From a bacterium (lineage in GTDB: Bacteria; 4484-113; JAGGVC01), in assembly GCA_039961635.1 (NCBI GenBank), contig JABRWB010000013.1, positions 1 to 64,000 of the forward strand: a stretch of 64,000 bases of DNA, read 5' to 3'. The translations under genes and the position numbers were made by a program. Below the pieces are notes generated by a model. The model was not told the DNA's origin and searched no databases. It worked only from the letters and a program-made list of their open reading frames with translations. Shown here in pieces: positions 40,984 to 50,559 of this stretch (its first letter is position 1; each line of letters opens with the position of its first letter).

Positions 40984-43290
40984 ATGCGAGCAAATGGTTT
41001 GGCGTCTCTCGCTTTTATAGTTGTCTTAGTTTCCGCCCTTTTGGCCGCTTGCGGCAAGGGGGGCGGCAGGCTAGATTCCGGCGGAGACCCGGCGGCGCCC
41101 GCGCCGCGCTTCGAGTCGCTCGAGGTCGCGGTCGGCGAAATCGAAGGCTATCCGGTTCCGGACGGCGTCGATCCCGCGGTTTTCGACTCGCTTAAGGCCG
41201 AGCTTGTCAGGCAGCTCGAGGAGCTGTCACAGGGCACGGGCAGGATTATCGCCGCCGCGCCGACCGGCCAGAACGGCCGCGTTACCGACCTTGCGGTAGA
41301 CCCGATATCGGGCAACGCGTCCTGGACATACGTCAACACCGGAGATTACGACGCGAACGGCGAAGTGGGCGTTGCGGACATTACTCCGATAGCGCTCAAC
41401 TTTCAGGCGGACGCGGACGACGGCCAGGGCGACGATGCGAAGGAGTCCTGGGTCGACGGCGACGGGAACGGCGAGGTGGGCGTTTCGGACATCACTCCCA
41501 TCGCGCTGAACTTTCTCTCCATGGTTGCGAGCTACCGGATCGTCACATCGGATTCGGTGACCGGCCCTTGGACGGAGCTGGCGACCGTCCCGTTCGGCGA
41601 CAGGCTTGAGGGATACCCGGTGCGGTTCGACGTCGAGCTTTTGACCGCGCCGAACAGGTACATCGCGGTCGTTCCGTACGACGCCGAGGGAGTCGCTGGC
41701 GAAACGAGCGCGCCGCTGGATACGACGCTCGATCCGGGCGATCCGATTGTTTCGGTGGAGGTGACTCCGCCCGCGCCGATGGTCGGAGATACCCTTACCG
41801 TAACGGTCACCGCGACCGACCCGGACGGCGGAGCGCTCACCTATGATTATTCGGACGACAGCGAGTACTACGGCGAGTTCGCGGGCACCGGCGCAAGCGT
41901 GACCTGGAGCGCGGCTTACAATGGAGACTACCTGATTTTAGTCACCGTTTCGGACGACAACGGCGGCGAAAACTCGGTCCCCACGCCGGTATCGGTCGGA
42001 ATCACGCTGCCCGAGCCCGCGGCGGGATACGTGGGCAGCTCGACCTGCCTCGGATGCCACGGCGGTTCGATAGACGCCGGGCTGTATGAGCAGCACCGCC
42101 ACCGCCACAAGCTGAATCCGCCGACGTCCGAATTCATCGGGCCTTGGTGGACGGGAACGCAGACGGTTAGCAAGGACGGCGCGACCGCCGATATCACTAT
42201 GCTTGAAAACGGCGGCGTGTACGAAGCCGAAATGGGCGGAGTTACGTTCCCGATCCATCGCGCGATGGGGTGGGGAATCGACAAGTGGAAGCAGCGCTAC
42301 ACCGTGAAGAACGGCAACTCGATTTACATCCTGCCAATCCAATACAACGTCACACCGGCCGCCTGGGCGGGCGCGGGCTACAACCTGGCGGACTGGGCGG
42401 ACACGGGCGGGCTGTTGATGAACGGGCCGTTCGGCCTCGGCGCCGGGAGAGCCGCGTCGTTCGACCGCCGGTGCACCGGATGCCACACAACCGGCGCGAC
42501 CACGATATTCAACGACGTAACAGGCGAATGGCTGGCGGCATGGAAGGAAGACAACATCCATTGCGAAGCATGCCACGGCCCCGGTGCCGCGCACGCGGCC
42601 AGCATGAACAAGGCGGACATCATCCATCCGGCGAACGATCTTGATTTCGCGCGCGAGGTCGAAGTGTGCGGAAGCTGCCATGGGCGCGGCGAATCAACCG
42701 GAACTCTCGGCACCAAAAAGATGGGCTACCCGTTCAAGGACGGAGAGGGCATATTCCAGCCCGGCGACACGCTTTCGGAATTTTACACGCAGACTACCGA
42801 TCCGAAGGAATTCTGGAACGACGGAGCGGACACCGCATCGAGCCATTCGCTGGGCCACCACCAGCAGTACAACGATTACCTGCAGAGCAGGCACTACGAG
42901 CTGCAGATGGCATGCACGACCTGCCACAATCCGCACGTCCCCGACGCGCCGTTCGAGAACTCGAATTGCACGAGCTGCCACGCGAACCTTGCGAACGAAA
43001 CGAACTTCGTTAACCATTCGCACCACTCGTCGTCAGTCCCGAAGTGCATCGACTGCCATATGCCTTTAATTGCCAAAAGCGCGATCGCCTACGACGTGCG
43101 CGCACACACGTTCGACATCATCTCCCCGCAGCAGTCGAAGGACATGCTGGACGGCGGTGCGACGGCGATAATTCCGAACAGCTGCATGAACGGAAGCTGT
43201 CACGGAGGAAACGCCGCGCTCACCGATCCGGTGGCCGTGGGCAACAAGCTGGCCGACTTCGAAAACTGGTGGCCCGGATTCGGAGGTTAG
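40984..43290 (+). CDS. Lipoprotein multiheme cytochrome c with dockerin-like module
   Basis: The 768-residue product has lipobox LLAAC, then VFDSLKAELVRQLE, two dockerin-like calcium loops with the shared motif DITPIALNF, and an Ig-like domain (about 255-345). The C-terminal half is a multiheme cytochrome (cytochrome c554-like) with seven CXXCH sites: CLGCH, CTGCH, CEACH, CGSCH, CTTCH, CTSCH and CIDCH. One CX4CH site, CMNGSCH, is near the end. The start at 40984 is favoured because AAGGAG lies six bases upstream; ATG 40978 touches it. A surface electron-transfer role is inferred from anchor plus hemes. The N-terminal 200 residues match the subtilase-like protein at 33395. Confidence 0.88.
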   Translation: MRANGLASLAFIVVLVSALLAACGKGGGRLDSGGDPAAPAPRFESLEVAVGEIEGYPVPDGVDPAVFDSLKAELVRQLEELSQGTGRIIAAAPTGQNGRVTDLAVDPISGNASWTYVNTGDYDANGEVGVADITPIALNFQADADDGQGDDAKESWVDGDGNGEVGVSDITPIALNFLSMVASYRIVTSDSVTGPWTELATVPFGDRLEGYPVRFDVELLTAPNRYIAVVPYDAEGVAGETSAPLDTTLDPGDPIVSVEVTPPAPMVGDTLTVTVTATDPDGGALTYDYSDDSEYYGEFAGTGASVTWSAAYNGDYLILVTVSDDNGGENSVPTPVSVGITLPEPAAGYVGSSTCLGCHGGSIDAGLYEQHRHRHKLNPPTSEFIGPWWTGTQTVSKDGATADITMLENGGVYEAEMGGVTFPIHRAMGWGIDKWKQRYTVKNGNSIYILPIQYNVTPAAWAGAGYNLADWADTGGLLMNGPFGLGAGRAASFDRRCTGCHTTGATTIFNDVTGEWLAAWKEDNIHCEACHGPGAAHAASMNKADIIHPANDLDFAREVEVCGSCHGRGESTGTLGTKKMGYPFKDGEGIFQPGDTLSEFYTQTTDPKEFWNDGADTASSHSLGHHQQYNDYLQSRHYELQMACTTCHNPHVPDAPFENSNCTSCHANLANETNFVNHSHHSSSVPKCIDCHMPLIAKSAIAYDVRAHTFDIISPQQSKDMLDGGATAIIPNSCMNGSCHGGNAALTDPVAVGNKLADFENWWPGFGG

Positions 43291-43330
43291 CGGAAAGGCG
43301 AAGGGTTAAATATCAGGAATAAATAAACAA

Positions 43331-43357
43331 AAGGCGGCGGCAACGCCGCCTTTTTTT
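43331..43357. terminator. Bidirectional intrinsic terminator
   Basis: A perfect 9-bp stem AAGGCGGCG / CGCCGCCTT with GCAA loop is followed by seven T residues on the plus strand and preceded by an A-rich run for the other strand. It serves the cytochrome gene (plus) and folD (minus), which converge here. Confidence 0.92.
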
Positions 43358-43378
43358 GTTTGCTTCGGTGCGGGATCC

Positions 43379-44362
43379 CTACACCGCCTTGCTTCCCATC
43401 CCCGCGCCCGCGGCAAGCCATGCCTGGACGGTGTTCGAAAGAAGCATCGCGATAGTCATCGGCCCAACGCCGCCGGGGACGGGGGTTATGGCAGACGCGA
43501 TCTGTCCGACAGCCGCGAAATCCACGTCGCCGACAAGCTTCATCGCAGTGGCGTCCCCGCCGCCATCGGACTTTTTCCCGGAATCCTGCGTTTCACAACC
43601 AGCCGCATTATCCGGAGAAACCGCACCGGCCTCGCCTTCCGGAGCATCCGCCGCCTCTGCCTCGACGAAGTTTATCCCGACGTCGATCACGACCGCGCCC
43701 GGCTTGACGCAGCGGGCATCGATAATCCCCGCCTTGCCGATGGCCGAGACAAGCACGTCCGCCGCGCGGCACACGTGCGCGAGGCCGCGCGTCCGGGAGT
43801 GCGCGAGCGTCACCGTCGCATGCCTTTCCAGCATCATCGCTGCGAGCGGTTTGCCGACGAGGTTCGAGCGTCCGACAATCACGACGTCCGCGCCTTCGAG
43901 CGCTATCTTGTAGTAGTCCAGTATCCGCATCACGCCGGCGGGCGTGCAGGGCCGCAAGCCCGGCCGTCCCGTCCACAGCAGCCCCTGCGAGTGCGGCGTC
44001 AGCCCGTCCACGTCTTTCGCAGCGGCAACCGCCGCCAGCGCGCGGTCCGTGCTTACATGCTTCGGCAGCGGAGTCTGGACGATTATTCCGTGCACGCGCG
44101 GATCGGCGTTCAATTTCGCGATCAGCGCGTGCAGGTCGGTTTCGGTTGTCGCCTCCGGCAGCCTGTGAATCTCGCCCCGGATGCCCGTTTTCGCCGCGTA
44201 CTTTTCCTTGTTGTTGACGTACGTCGTGGATGCGGGATTGTCGCCGAGCTGGATCACCGCAAGCCCCGGCGCGCCCAGCCGGGCAGAATTCGCGGCGATT
44301 TTTTCCTTCAGCTCCGCAATAACGGCCTTCCGGACGACCTGGCCGTCGAGAATTTTAGCCAC
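43379..44362 (-). CDS. folD: FolD methylenetetrahydrofolate dehydrogenase/cyclohydrolase with insert
   Basis: FolD interconverts methylene-, methenyl- and formyl-tetrahydrofolate with NADP. The 327-residue product has the active-site region TYVNNKEKYAAKTGI, VQTPLPKHV, DVDGLTPHSQG, and the nucleotide site VGRSNLVGKPLAAM. It ends PVPGGVGPMTIAMLLSNT. Between VIDVGINFVE and KLVGDVDF is an insert of about 40 residues, acidic then Gly/Ser/Lys-rich, where most FolD proteins have about 5. GTG 44362 overlaps the upstream gene by 8 bp and has GAGG upstream. Confidence 0.95.
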   Translation of the reverse strand: MAKILDGQVVRKAVIAELKEKIAANSARLGAPGLAVIQLGDNPASTTYVNNKEKYAAKTGIRGEIHRLPEATTETDLHALIAKLNADPRVHGIIVQTPLPKHVSTDRALAAVAAAKDVDGLTPHSQGLLWTGRPGLRPCTPAGVMRILDYYKIALEGADVVIVGRSNLVGKPLAAMMLERHATVTLAHSRTRGLAHVCRAADVLVSAIGKAGIIDARCVKPGAVVIDVGINFVEAEAADAPEGEAGAVSPDNAAGCETQDSGKKSDGGGDATAMKLVGDVDFAAVGQIASAITPVPGGVGPMTIAMLLSNTVQAWLAAGAGMGSKAV

Positions 44363-45833
44363 CGACCACCTCGCCGAATCGTTTTTTCAAGTCGGGCTCG
44401 CCGTATTTCTCTATCGGATAGGACGATTCCCTTTCTTCGATTCTCTCGGGACTGAAGTTGAGCATTTCGACAAGGTACGAAAGATCGGGCTTGGGCATCT
44501 CCCAAAGCTCGTCCTCCAGCTCCTTCATCCGGCCGGTTTCGCCCTGCAGGAACGCGATTTCCCACCGGATAAGCAACAGCTTCGCCCTGTAGTGCGGCGC
44601 TATTTTGAACTTGGCCAGGTAGCCGTCAAGCATTCCCGCCGCGTCCCTGCCGCGCCCGTCGCGGACCAAAAGCCGCGCCTTGTGCGCGATCAGGTTCGGA
44701 TGGTACTTGTCCAGTTCCTCAAGCTTTTTCAAATACGCGAAATATTCCCCGCGCGCGTTCATCGAATCCAGCAGGTCGCAGATGTAAGAAACGTACTCGG
44801 ATTTGAATTCAGGGGGAGCGCCGCGGAGCGCGTTGTCGATTCCCGCAAGGTCGCCCCACGATTCGGTCAGCGCGTAGCTTGCGGCCAGCATCACCATGTT
44901 GTCCGCGGTGGTCGTCCGACCCCGCGCCCTTATCTGGAGGATGCAGTCGCGGAAGTTGCCGGTGAAAAACGAATACCGCGCGTCGTCGTAGTTCGGCGTG
45001 ACGAACGCGCCTTTGGACACCACCTTTTGCATTTCCAGGCTTTCAATCTCCCGCGTGACGAGAATCAGGTTGCGCCTGCTTATTGAAATGCCGGGCCCGC
45101 CCATGCTGACGACTCGGTCCAGCGTCTCGCGCGCGCTTTTCAGGTCGCCGCGCTCGTACTGCGAAACCGCCTGGTTGTTAAGCCGCGCGCTCACGTCCGT
45201 CGCAGCGCCCGGAAGCCTTGTGATGTGCGGCTGCAGGTTGTATGTGTTTGCGATAGAGTCGTACGCGAGCATGAAATATACGGACTTGACCGGCCTGATC
45301 TGCGGATCGTTGTTGATAATGTTCGGCCAGCGCTGTATCAAAAGTATCAGGCCGTCGTCTACGAAATCCAGGCTTAGATTTTCGACGAGCTTCAGAGAGA
45401 AAAGCGGCGCGGGTCTTCGGCTGGTCAGCGGGAAAATTTCGAGATTGACGTACTCCTTCCCAGCCGCCGTTTCGGGCGAGGCGACGATGAGGTGCTGTCC
45501 GCGGTCGAGTGTGAACGTCACGTTCAGCCTTCTAAGCGCTTCGGGCGGATACTGCCGCTCGAATACTTCGACAATGTCCTTGCCCTTTATGTCCACCACC
45601 TTCAAGTAGCCAGAAAGCTCCGTAGTCACCGCGGCCGCATAGCGCCCGTCCTTTTTCGTTATCTCGTTGTACCGGCTCGGAAAGATGTCGCCGATCGTCA
45701 TGTTCGGATAATACTTGATAAGCATTTCCCGCGCGTACGCGACCGCGGGATCTTCGCCGCCGCGTTGGGCGAGCGCGGGCGCGGCGGAAAGAACCAGCAC
45801 CGAAAACGATATCGCCAAAAGGCAACGGCTCAT
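44355..45833 (-). CDS. Exported hypothetical protein with helical repeats
   Basis: The 492-residue product has a clear signal peptide (ISFSVLVLSAAPALAQ). The first half is a beta-rich, propeller-like region (LIVASPETAAGKEYVN, IQRWPNIINNDP). The second half is helical and TPR-like (QYERGDLKSARETLDRVV, LLIRWEIAFLQGETGRM). No family is recognised. It lies 25 bp after PBP1A with GGAGGG before the ATG and overlaps folD, so it belongs to a three-gene unit; a periplasmic role near the cell-wall synthase is possible but unproven. Confidence 0.65.
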   Translation of the reverse strand: MSRCLLAISFSVLVLSAAPALAQRGGEDPAVAYAREMLIKYYPNMTIGDIFPSRYNEITKKDGRYAAAVTTELSGYLKVVDIKGKDIVEVFERQYPPEALRRLNVTFTLDRGQHLIVASPETAAGKEYVNLEIFPLTSRRPAPLFSLKLVENLSLDFVDDGLILLIQRWPNIINNDPQIRPVKSVYFMLAYDSIANTYNLQPHITRLPGAATDVSARLNNQAVSQYERGDLKSARETLDRVVSMGGPGISISRRNLILVTREIESLEMQKVVSKGAFVTPNYDDARYSFFTGNFRDCILQIRARGRTTTADNMVMLAASYALTESWGDLAGIDNALRGAPPEFKSEYVSYICDLLDSMNARGEYFAYLKKLEELDKYHPNLIAHKARLLVRDGRGRDAAGMLDGYLAKFKIAPHYRAKLLLIRWEIAFLQGETGRMKELEDELWEMPKPDLSYLVEMLNFSPERIEERESSYPIEKYGEPDLKKRFGEVVGG

Positions 45834-45858
45834 CTTTCCCTCCGACTTGCTTGGTGCA

Positions 45859-47967
45859 TCATTCGCCTCGCTGCTTGGGAGGACGCGGCTTTATAGGCGC
45901 CGAGCCGCCGGGCGGAACTTCCTTTACGCCGGGCGCCGTAACGACGACCGAGCTTCCCTCCGCGTGCGCCTCCGTTGTTTCCGAAACAGCTCCCCTGGAC
46001 GCGAATCCGGGTATCGCTTTGCCGCTCCATCCCGCCGGCACCGGAAAATCTTTCTTCGCGAGCTTCTTTCTTTCGATTACGGCCTTGTTGAAGAGATTCC
46101 AGATGCGCGCCGGCATCTGACCGCCGAACATCCGCCGCATGCGCGAATGGTCGTCGTTTCCCGCCCATACCGCGGTGCAGTAGTAAGGCGTGTACCCGAT
46201 GTACATGGCGTCGCGGTGCTCGTCGGTCGTGCCGGTCTTGCCCGCGTTCGGCATTATGTCCCCCAGGTAGGCCACCGCGCGGCCGGTGCCGCTGGTGTTG
46301 ACCATCTTCATCATCTGGACCATCGTGTACGCGGTGTTTTCGGTAAGAGCGCGGCGGCTGCGCGCGTCGACGCGGCCGCGGTTGTCCTCAAGGATGTTGC
46401 CGTGGTAATCCATCACGTAAAGAATCGGCGTAGGCGCGATGTACATCCCCATCTGCGGAAAAGTGGCGAAAGCCGCGGCCATCTCCAGAGGGATCACCTC
46501 GCTTGCACCGAGCGTCAAACCGAGGTAGGGCTGAAGGTTCGTCGTCAGCCCCATATCCCGCGCCGTGCGGATCACGCGTTCCGGGCCGAGCTGGTTTATC
46601 AGCCAGACCGACGCGACGTTCTTGCTTTTTATCAACCCCCAGGCGAGGGGTATTTCGCCAGAGTTGGAGCCGTCCGAGTTTTTGGGCGAATAATACCTGT
46701 TTCCGCCCATCGGATACTTGGCGGGATTGTCGTTTATCCAGTCGGAGGGCTGCCAGCCTTCTTCCAGCGCGGTTGCATAGGTGAACGGCTTGAACGCGCT
46801 CCCAGGCTGGCGGTACGCTTGGGTGGCGCGGTTGAAAACGCTTTTGCCTTCATCCACGCCGTAGTTTTTGCCGCCCACGATCGCGGCGATGTATCCTGTG
46901 TCCACCTCCACGCATGCCAAAGCCGCCTGATGGACGTTCCGCGATGCTTCGAACTCTTCCAACCCCTTGGCCACCGCTTCGTCGGCGCACTGCTGGACGA
47001 TCGGATCGAGCGTGGTCACGACGGTCATCCCGCGGCGCAGAACTTGATCCTCGCCGTAGGTGCGGTACAGGAATTCGCGGACGTAGCTTGTGAACCACGG
47101 AAACTTCAATTGGTCAGGCGGTCTCGGCTCGGCAAGTTTGAGCGGCTCCTTTAGCGCGTTTTCAATTTCCTCTTGGGAAATCGAGGAAAGGTCAAGCGGC
47201 TTGCCGCGCTTTTCGAATTCCCTTTTCGATCGCGCGAGGTTGCGCAAAACCTTGTCCCGGCGGCTCTTGGCCTGTTCGGGGTTGTTGAACGGATTGAGGT
47301 CGGTCGGCGCGGCGGGCAGGCCGGAAATGAGCGCGCACTCCGCGAGCGTCAGCTCGTCAAGCTCCTTTCCGAAATAAGTCTCGGCCGCGGCGGATACGCC
47401 GTACGCGCCCGCACCGAAGAAGATGTAATTCATGTAGTACTCGAATATCTGCTCTTTAGTGAACTGATGTTCGAGCGCCTGCGCGAGAACAAGTTCCTGC
47501 ACCTTGCGGTTGATCGTCTTCTGGTACTTGAGCTGCGGGATATATACGTTGCGTACGAGCTGCTGGGTGATCGTCGACGCGCCTTCCTTGATTCCGCCCG
47601 CCTTGAGGTTGACGTATATCGCGCGGGCGATCGCCCAGATGTCGTAGCCCTTGTGGTGGTAAAAATTCGCGTCCTCGGTGGCGAGAACGCACAGTTTCAG
47701 TTTTTCCGGAATTTCTTCGAGGGGAACGTAGCTGCGGTTCTGGACGTAAATGTTGCCCAGCAGAGTCCCTTCGCCCGTCTCCGGGTTGTAGTCGTTTGCG
47801 TATATCTTAGTGGTCTGGTCGGTCTTCGGCGGCTCGGTGCCAAGGATGCTTCCCTGGGTGGCCTGGATTTCGCGCACCAGGTTGTACAGCCGCAGCAGGT
47901 AGCCGGCAAGCACCGCCAGCGCCAGGACGACGAGCGCAAAAACCGTGTTTCTTACGATTCTAAGCAT
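45859..47967 (-). CDS. Penicillin-binding protein 1A, bifunctional
   Basis: Class A PBPs polymerise and cross-link peptidoglycan. The 702-residue product has one membrane anchor (VFALVVLALAVLAGYLL). The GT51 glycosyltransferase domain has catalytic EDANFYHHKG and STITQQLVRNVYI. The transpeptidase domain has GSAFK (nucleophile Ser), SKN in IKSKNVASVW, and KTGT. The C-terminal tail is Pro/Lys-rich. All catalytic motifs are present. It is first of the operon PBP1A, exported protein, folD. Confidence 0.95.
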   Translation of the reverse strand: MLRIVRNTVFALVVLALAVLAGYLLRLYNLVREIQATQGSILGTEPPKTDQTTKIYANDYNPETGEGTLLGNIYVQNRSYVPLEEIPEKLKLCVLATEDANFYHHKGYDIWAIARAIYVNLKAGGIKEGASTITQQLVRNVYIPQLKYQKTINRKVQELVLAQALEHQFTKEQIFEYYMNYIFFGAGAYGVSAAAETYFGKELDELTLAECALISGLPAAPTDLNPFNNPEQAKSRRDKVLRNLARSKREFEKRGKPLDLSSISQEEIENALKEPLKLAEPRPPDQLKFPWFTSYVREFLYRTYGEDQVLRRGMTVVTTLDPIVQQCADEAVAKGLEEFEASRNVHQAALACVEVDTGYIAAIVGGKNYGVDEGKSVFNRATQAYRQPGSAFKPFTYATALEEGWQPSDWINDNPAKYPMGGNRYYSPKNSDGSNSGEIPLAWGLIKSKNVASVWLINQLGPERVIRTARDMGLTTNLQPYLGLTLGASEVIPLEMAAAFATFPQMGMYIAPTPILYVMDYHGNILEDNRGRVDARSRRALTENTAYTMVQMMKMVNTSGTGRAVAYLGDIMPNAGKTGTTDEHRDAMYIGYTPYYCTAVWAGNDDHSRMRRMFGGQMPARIWNLFNKAVIERKKLAKKDFPVPAGWSGKAIPGFASRGAVSETTEAHAEGSSVVVTAPGVKEVPPGGSAPIKPRPPKQRGE

Positions 47968-48100
47968 GCGAAACGCGCCGGAACGCCTTCTACCGGCCCC
48001 AAAAGTGTATCACAGGCGGCTCTTTCGCTCATTATCATGCGGTCTTCATATGACTTCCGGACGACGCGCCGCGTTCAAATTCCGCAGCAATGCCCCCAAG

Positions 48101-48108
48101 TGTAAAAT
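48101..48108 (+). promoter_or_regulatory. -10 for leaderless hypothetical gene
   Basis: TGTAAAAT then six bases and GTG at 48115. No ribosome-binding site is present. Confidence 0.6.
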
Positions 48109-48114
48109 GACGGC

Positions 48115-48951
48115 GTGGCAGCCAAATCCTATCCGCGCTGGGCGCTCGCGGCGTTTGCGGCCGCAATCGTTGTCGTCGCCGTGTCGTTCGCGTTTGTATT
48201 CAGGGAAACCGTCGTTCGCTCCCGAATGACGGTCGAGGACGTTCCAGAAAAAAAGGCGCCCGCCCGGCCGCCTGCCGCGGCGTTCAATCCGTTCCCCGCC
48301 GATTTGCGCGGACCGATTCCCGAAAAACCGCCCGCCGAAACCGATTATGCGAAGCTTGTGGAGTTGGAGGAGGGACTGAAAACGCTTGAGTATCCGTCCG
48401 CGTTTTTCCTTTACGACGCGCTGTGCAAAACCGTGCCCGAAACGTCGGTGAAGGCGGGCGCTCCGCTGCCTTCGTCGGTGCGCCAGCTTGCAAAAGCGGG
48501 ATTCCTGCCATTTTCGCCGCCGGACGCCGCGATGGAAAAAATAGACGAAGTGCTCGCCGTGCGCGGATGGATCGCCGCGGACGGTGGCGGGACTGAATCC
48601 CCCGTTTCCAACTGGAGCGACGCGGAGCGGACTATGTACATGCGCGCGCTGATCGGAAGCGCGGCGCTTGACGCGGTTTCCGCGGGGGCGCGCGCGTCCG
48701 GCGCGCTCAAAGACGCGGGAGCTGCGGGCGCGGACGCCCTGATCGCGCTTTCCGCGCCGGGATTCGCGGCGCGCGCGGACGTTTTCGAAAAGTGGTTCGG
48801 CGCGCCCAACCCCGCGTTCTGGGTAAATCCATTCACCGGCGGCGAAATGAAAAACGTCCCGCCGAGCGAGCCGGAGGAAGCCAAAAAGGGCAACTTTTTC
48901 GCCGAAACGCTTCCCGACGGGAGCGTGCGGCTGCGGTTTTACATCAGGTAA
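48115..48951 (+). CDS. Hypothetical protein with N-terminal membrane anchor
   Basis: The 278-residue product has a single N-terminal hydrophobic helix (ALAAFAAAIVVVAVSFAFVF) and then a Pro-rich stretch. The rest is Ala-rich and helical, with a C-terminal part resembling a small beta domain (FWVNPFTGGEMKNV, LPDGSVRLRFYI). The phrase VNPFTGGEMKNV resembles pseudopilin-like C-termini, but the N-terminus lacks a prepilin cleavage site. I do not assign a function. The GTG start is set by the -10 spacing. Confidence 0.6.
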   Translation: MAAKSYPRWALAAFAAAIVVVAVSFAFVFRETVVRSRMTVEDVPEKKAPARPPAAAFNPFPADLRGPIPEKPPAETDYAKLVELEEGLKTLEYPSAFFLYDALCKTVPETSVKAGAPLPSSVRQLAKAGFLPFSPPDAAMEKIDEVLAVRGWIAADGGGTESPVSNWSDAERTMYMRALIGSAALDAVSAGARASGALKDAGAAGADALIALSAPGFAARADVFEKWFGAPNPAFWVNPFTGGEMKNVPPSEPEEAKKGNFFAETLPDGSVRLRFYIR

Positions 48952-49061
48952 CCGGCGTTTCCGTCAAACGTTACTCCGGCACTTCAAGCCGCAATCAAGC
49001 GGGCGCCCGAAAATAAGCGCAGCAACCGTCCAAAAAAAGCATCGCGCCTCCGCAACCGCTG

Positions 49062-49070
49062 TGTTACTAT
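49062..49070 (+). promoter_or_regulatory. Extended -10 upstream of gltX
   Basis: TGTTACTAT is an extended -10 with start near 49077, giving a leader of about 19 nt to ATG 49096. No clear ribosome-binding site lies between. Confidence 0.5.
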
Positions 49071-49095
49071 TCGGATTCGCATTTTCTGATTGCAT

Positions 49096-50559
49096 ATGTT
49101 CGACGTTCCTGAAAATCTTCGAGTTAGATTCGCGCCCAGCCCGACCGGCTACCTTCACATCGGCGGGGCGCGCACCGCGCTTTTCAACTGGCTTTTGGCG
49201 CGCCGGTACCGCGGCAAATTCGTCCTTCGAATCGAGGATACCGACGAGCTTCGCTCGACCGACGAATCAACCGGCGGAATCCTGCAGGGCTTGCGCTGGC
49301 TCGGTCTGAACTGGGACGAAGGGCCGGAAGTGGGCGGGCCGCACGCGCCATATATTCAAAGCGAGCGGAAGGCGATGCATCTTGAATACGCGAGGCGGCT
49401 GGTGGAAGCGGGCGCGGCCTACTTCGACCGCAAGACGCCGCCTCCAGCGCCCGGCGAAAAGCCGGAGCCGCAAATCAAAATAGACCGGAGGGCGTACGAT
49501 CCGGAGAGCAGGTCACTTCCGCCCGCGGCGCAGCTGGAGATGTTCGACGCCGGCGCGGAATTTCCGCTGCGCATAAAATGCCCGCACGGGAAGGCGGAAT
49601 TCCGCGACGCGGTGCGCGGATCGGTTGTCGTTGATTACGACGATGTGGGGGACATCGTCATTCTCAAGCGCAACCGCGGCCCGGTGTACAACTTCACGGT
49701 CGTCGTGGACGACGCGGAGATGAAGATAAATTTCGTGCTGCGCGGCGAGGATCACATTTCCAACACGCCAAAGCAACTGGCGATTTACGGACTTCTCGAA
49801 ATCGAGCCGCCAGCGTTCTGCCACGTACCCTTGATTCTGGGCGAGGACAAGAAGCGGCTGTCCAAGCGGCATGGCGCGACCGACGTTCTCGAATACAAGG
49901 CGCAGGGATACCTGCCGGACGCGATGATCAACTTCCTCGCGCTCATCGGATGGAATCCCGGAGACGACCGCGAAATCATGAGCCGCGACGAGCTTGTCGC
50001 CGCGTTTTCGATTGACGGGCTGGGCGCGTCAAGCGGCGTTTACAACGCCAAAAAGCTGGACAACTTCCAGGGCGTACACGTGCGCAGCACAAGCCCGGAA
50101 GACATCGCGAGGCTGCTCGTTCCGTTCGTTCCCGAAACGTACAGGCGCGAAAGCGCGCGATACCACAAGGTTGTCGAGCTTCTGCACGACAGAATCGTCA
50201 AGTTTTCCGAAGCAGCGGAGCTCATGCGGTACTTTTTCGAAGAGCCGAAATACAACGACGCGGCCGTGAAGAAGTTCTTGACCGACAATCCCGACTGGCC
50301 GAGGCTTGCGCCGCTTGTTTTGGATGAGCTCAAGTCCGCGGAGCCTTTTACCGCGGAGCAGCTTGAGCCGCGGTTCAGGCTGCTCTGCACAAGGCTGTCC
50401 CTGGGCATGGCCGCCGTGCTGCAACCGGTGCGCGTCGCGGTGACGGGAGACAAATTCAGCCCAGGGATGTTTGAAACTCTGGAGCTCCTGGGGCGCGAAA
50501 CGGCCATCGAACGCGTCGGGAAATTCGCCGCGCAAAAGCCCGGAGGAACAAAAAAATGA
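49096..50559 (+). CDS. gltX: Glutamyl-tRNA synthetase
   Basis: This class I synthetase charges tRNA-Glu. The 487-residue product has the HIGH region PSPTGYLHIGGARTALFNW and the KMSKS-type loop DKKRLSKRHGA. The C-terminal anticodon-binding helices are of normal length. The internal Pro-rich stretch PPPAPGEKPEP near residue 115 is a lineage-specific loop. ATG 49096 is preferred over the in-frame TTG at 49090. It is followed by a gene overlapping its stop (ATGA). Confidence 0.96.
   Translation: MFDVPENLRVRFAPSPTGYLHIGGARTALFNWLLARRYRGKFVLRIEDTDELRSTDESTGGILQGLRWLGLNWDEGPEVGGPHAPYIQSERKAMHLEYARRLVEAGAAYFDRKTPPPAPGEKPEPQIKIDRRAYDPESRSLPPAAQLEMFDAGAEFPLRIKCPHGKAEFRDAVRGSVVVDYDDVGDIVILKRNRGPVYNFTVVVDDAEMKINFVLRGEDHISNTPKQLAIYGLLEIEPPAFCHVPLILGEDKKRLSKRHGATDVLEYKAQGYLPDAMINFLALIGWNPGDDREIMSRDELVAAFSIDGLGASSGVYNAKKLDNFQGVHVRSTSPEDIARLLVPFVPETYRRESARYHKVVELLHDRIVKFSEAAELMRYFFEEPKYNDAAVKKFLTDNPDWPRLAPLVLDELKSAEPFTAEQLEPRFRLLCTRLSLGMAAVLQPVRVAVTGDKFSPGMFETLELLGRETAIERVGKFAAQKPGGTKK

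Noticed and set aside
48792-48951. Type II secretion pseudopilin
   Set aside because: C-terminal phrase looks pilin-like, but there is no prepilin peptidase site at the N-terminus.
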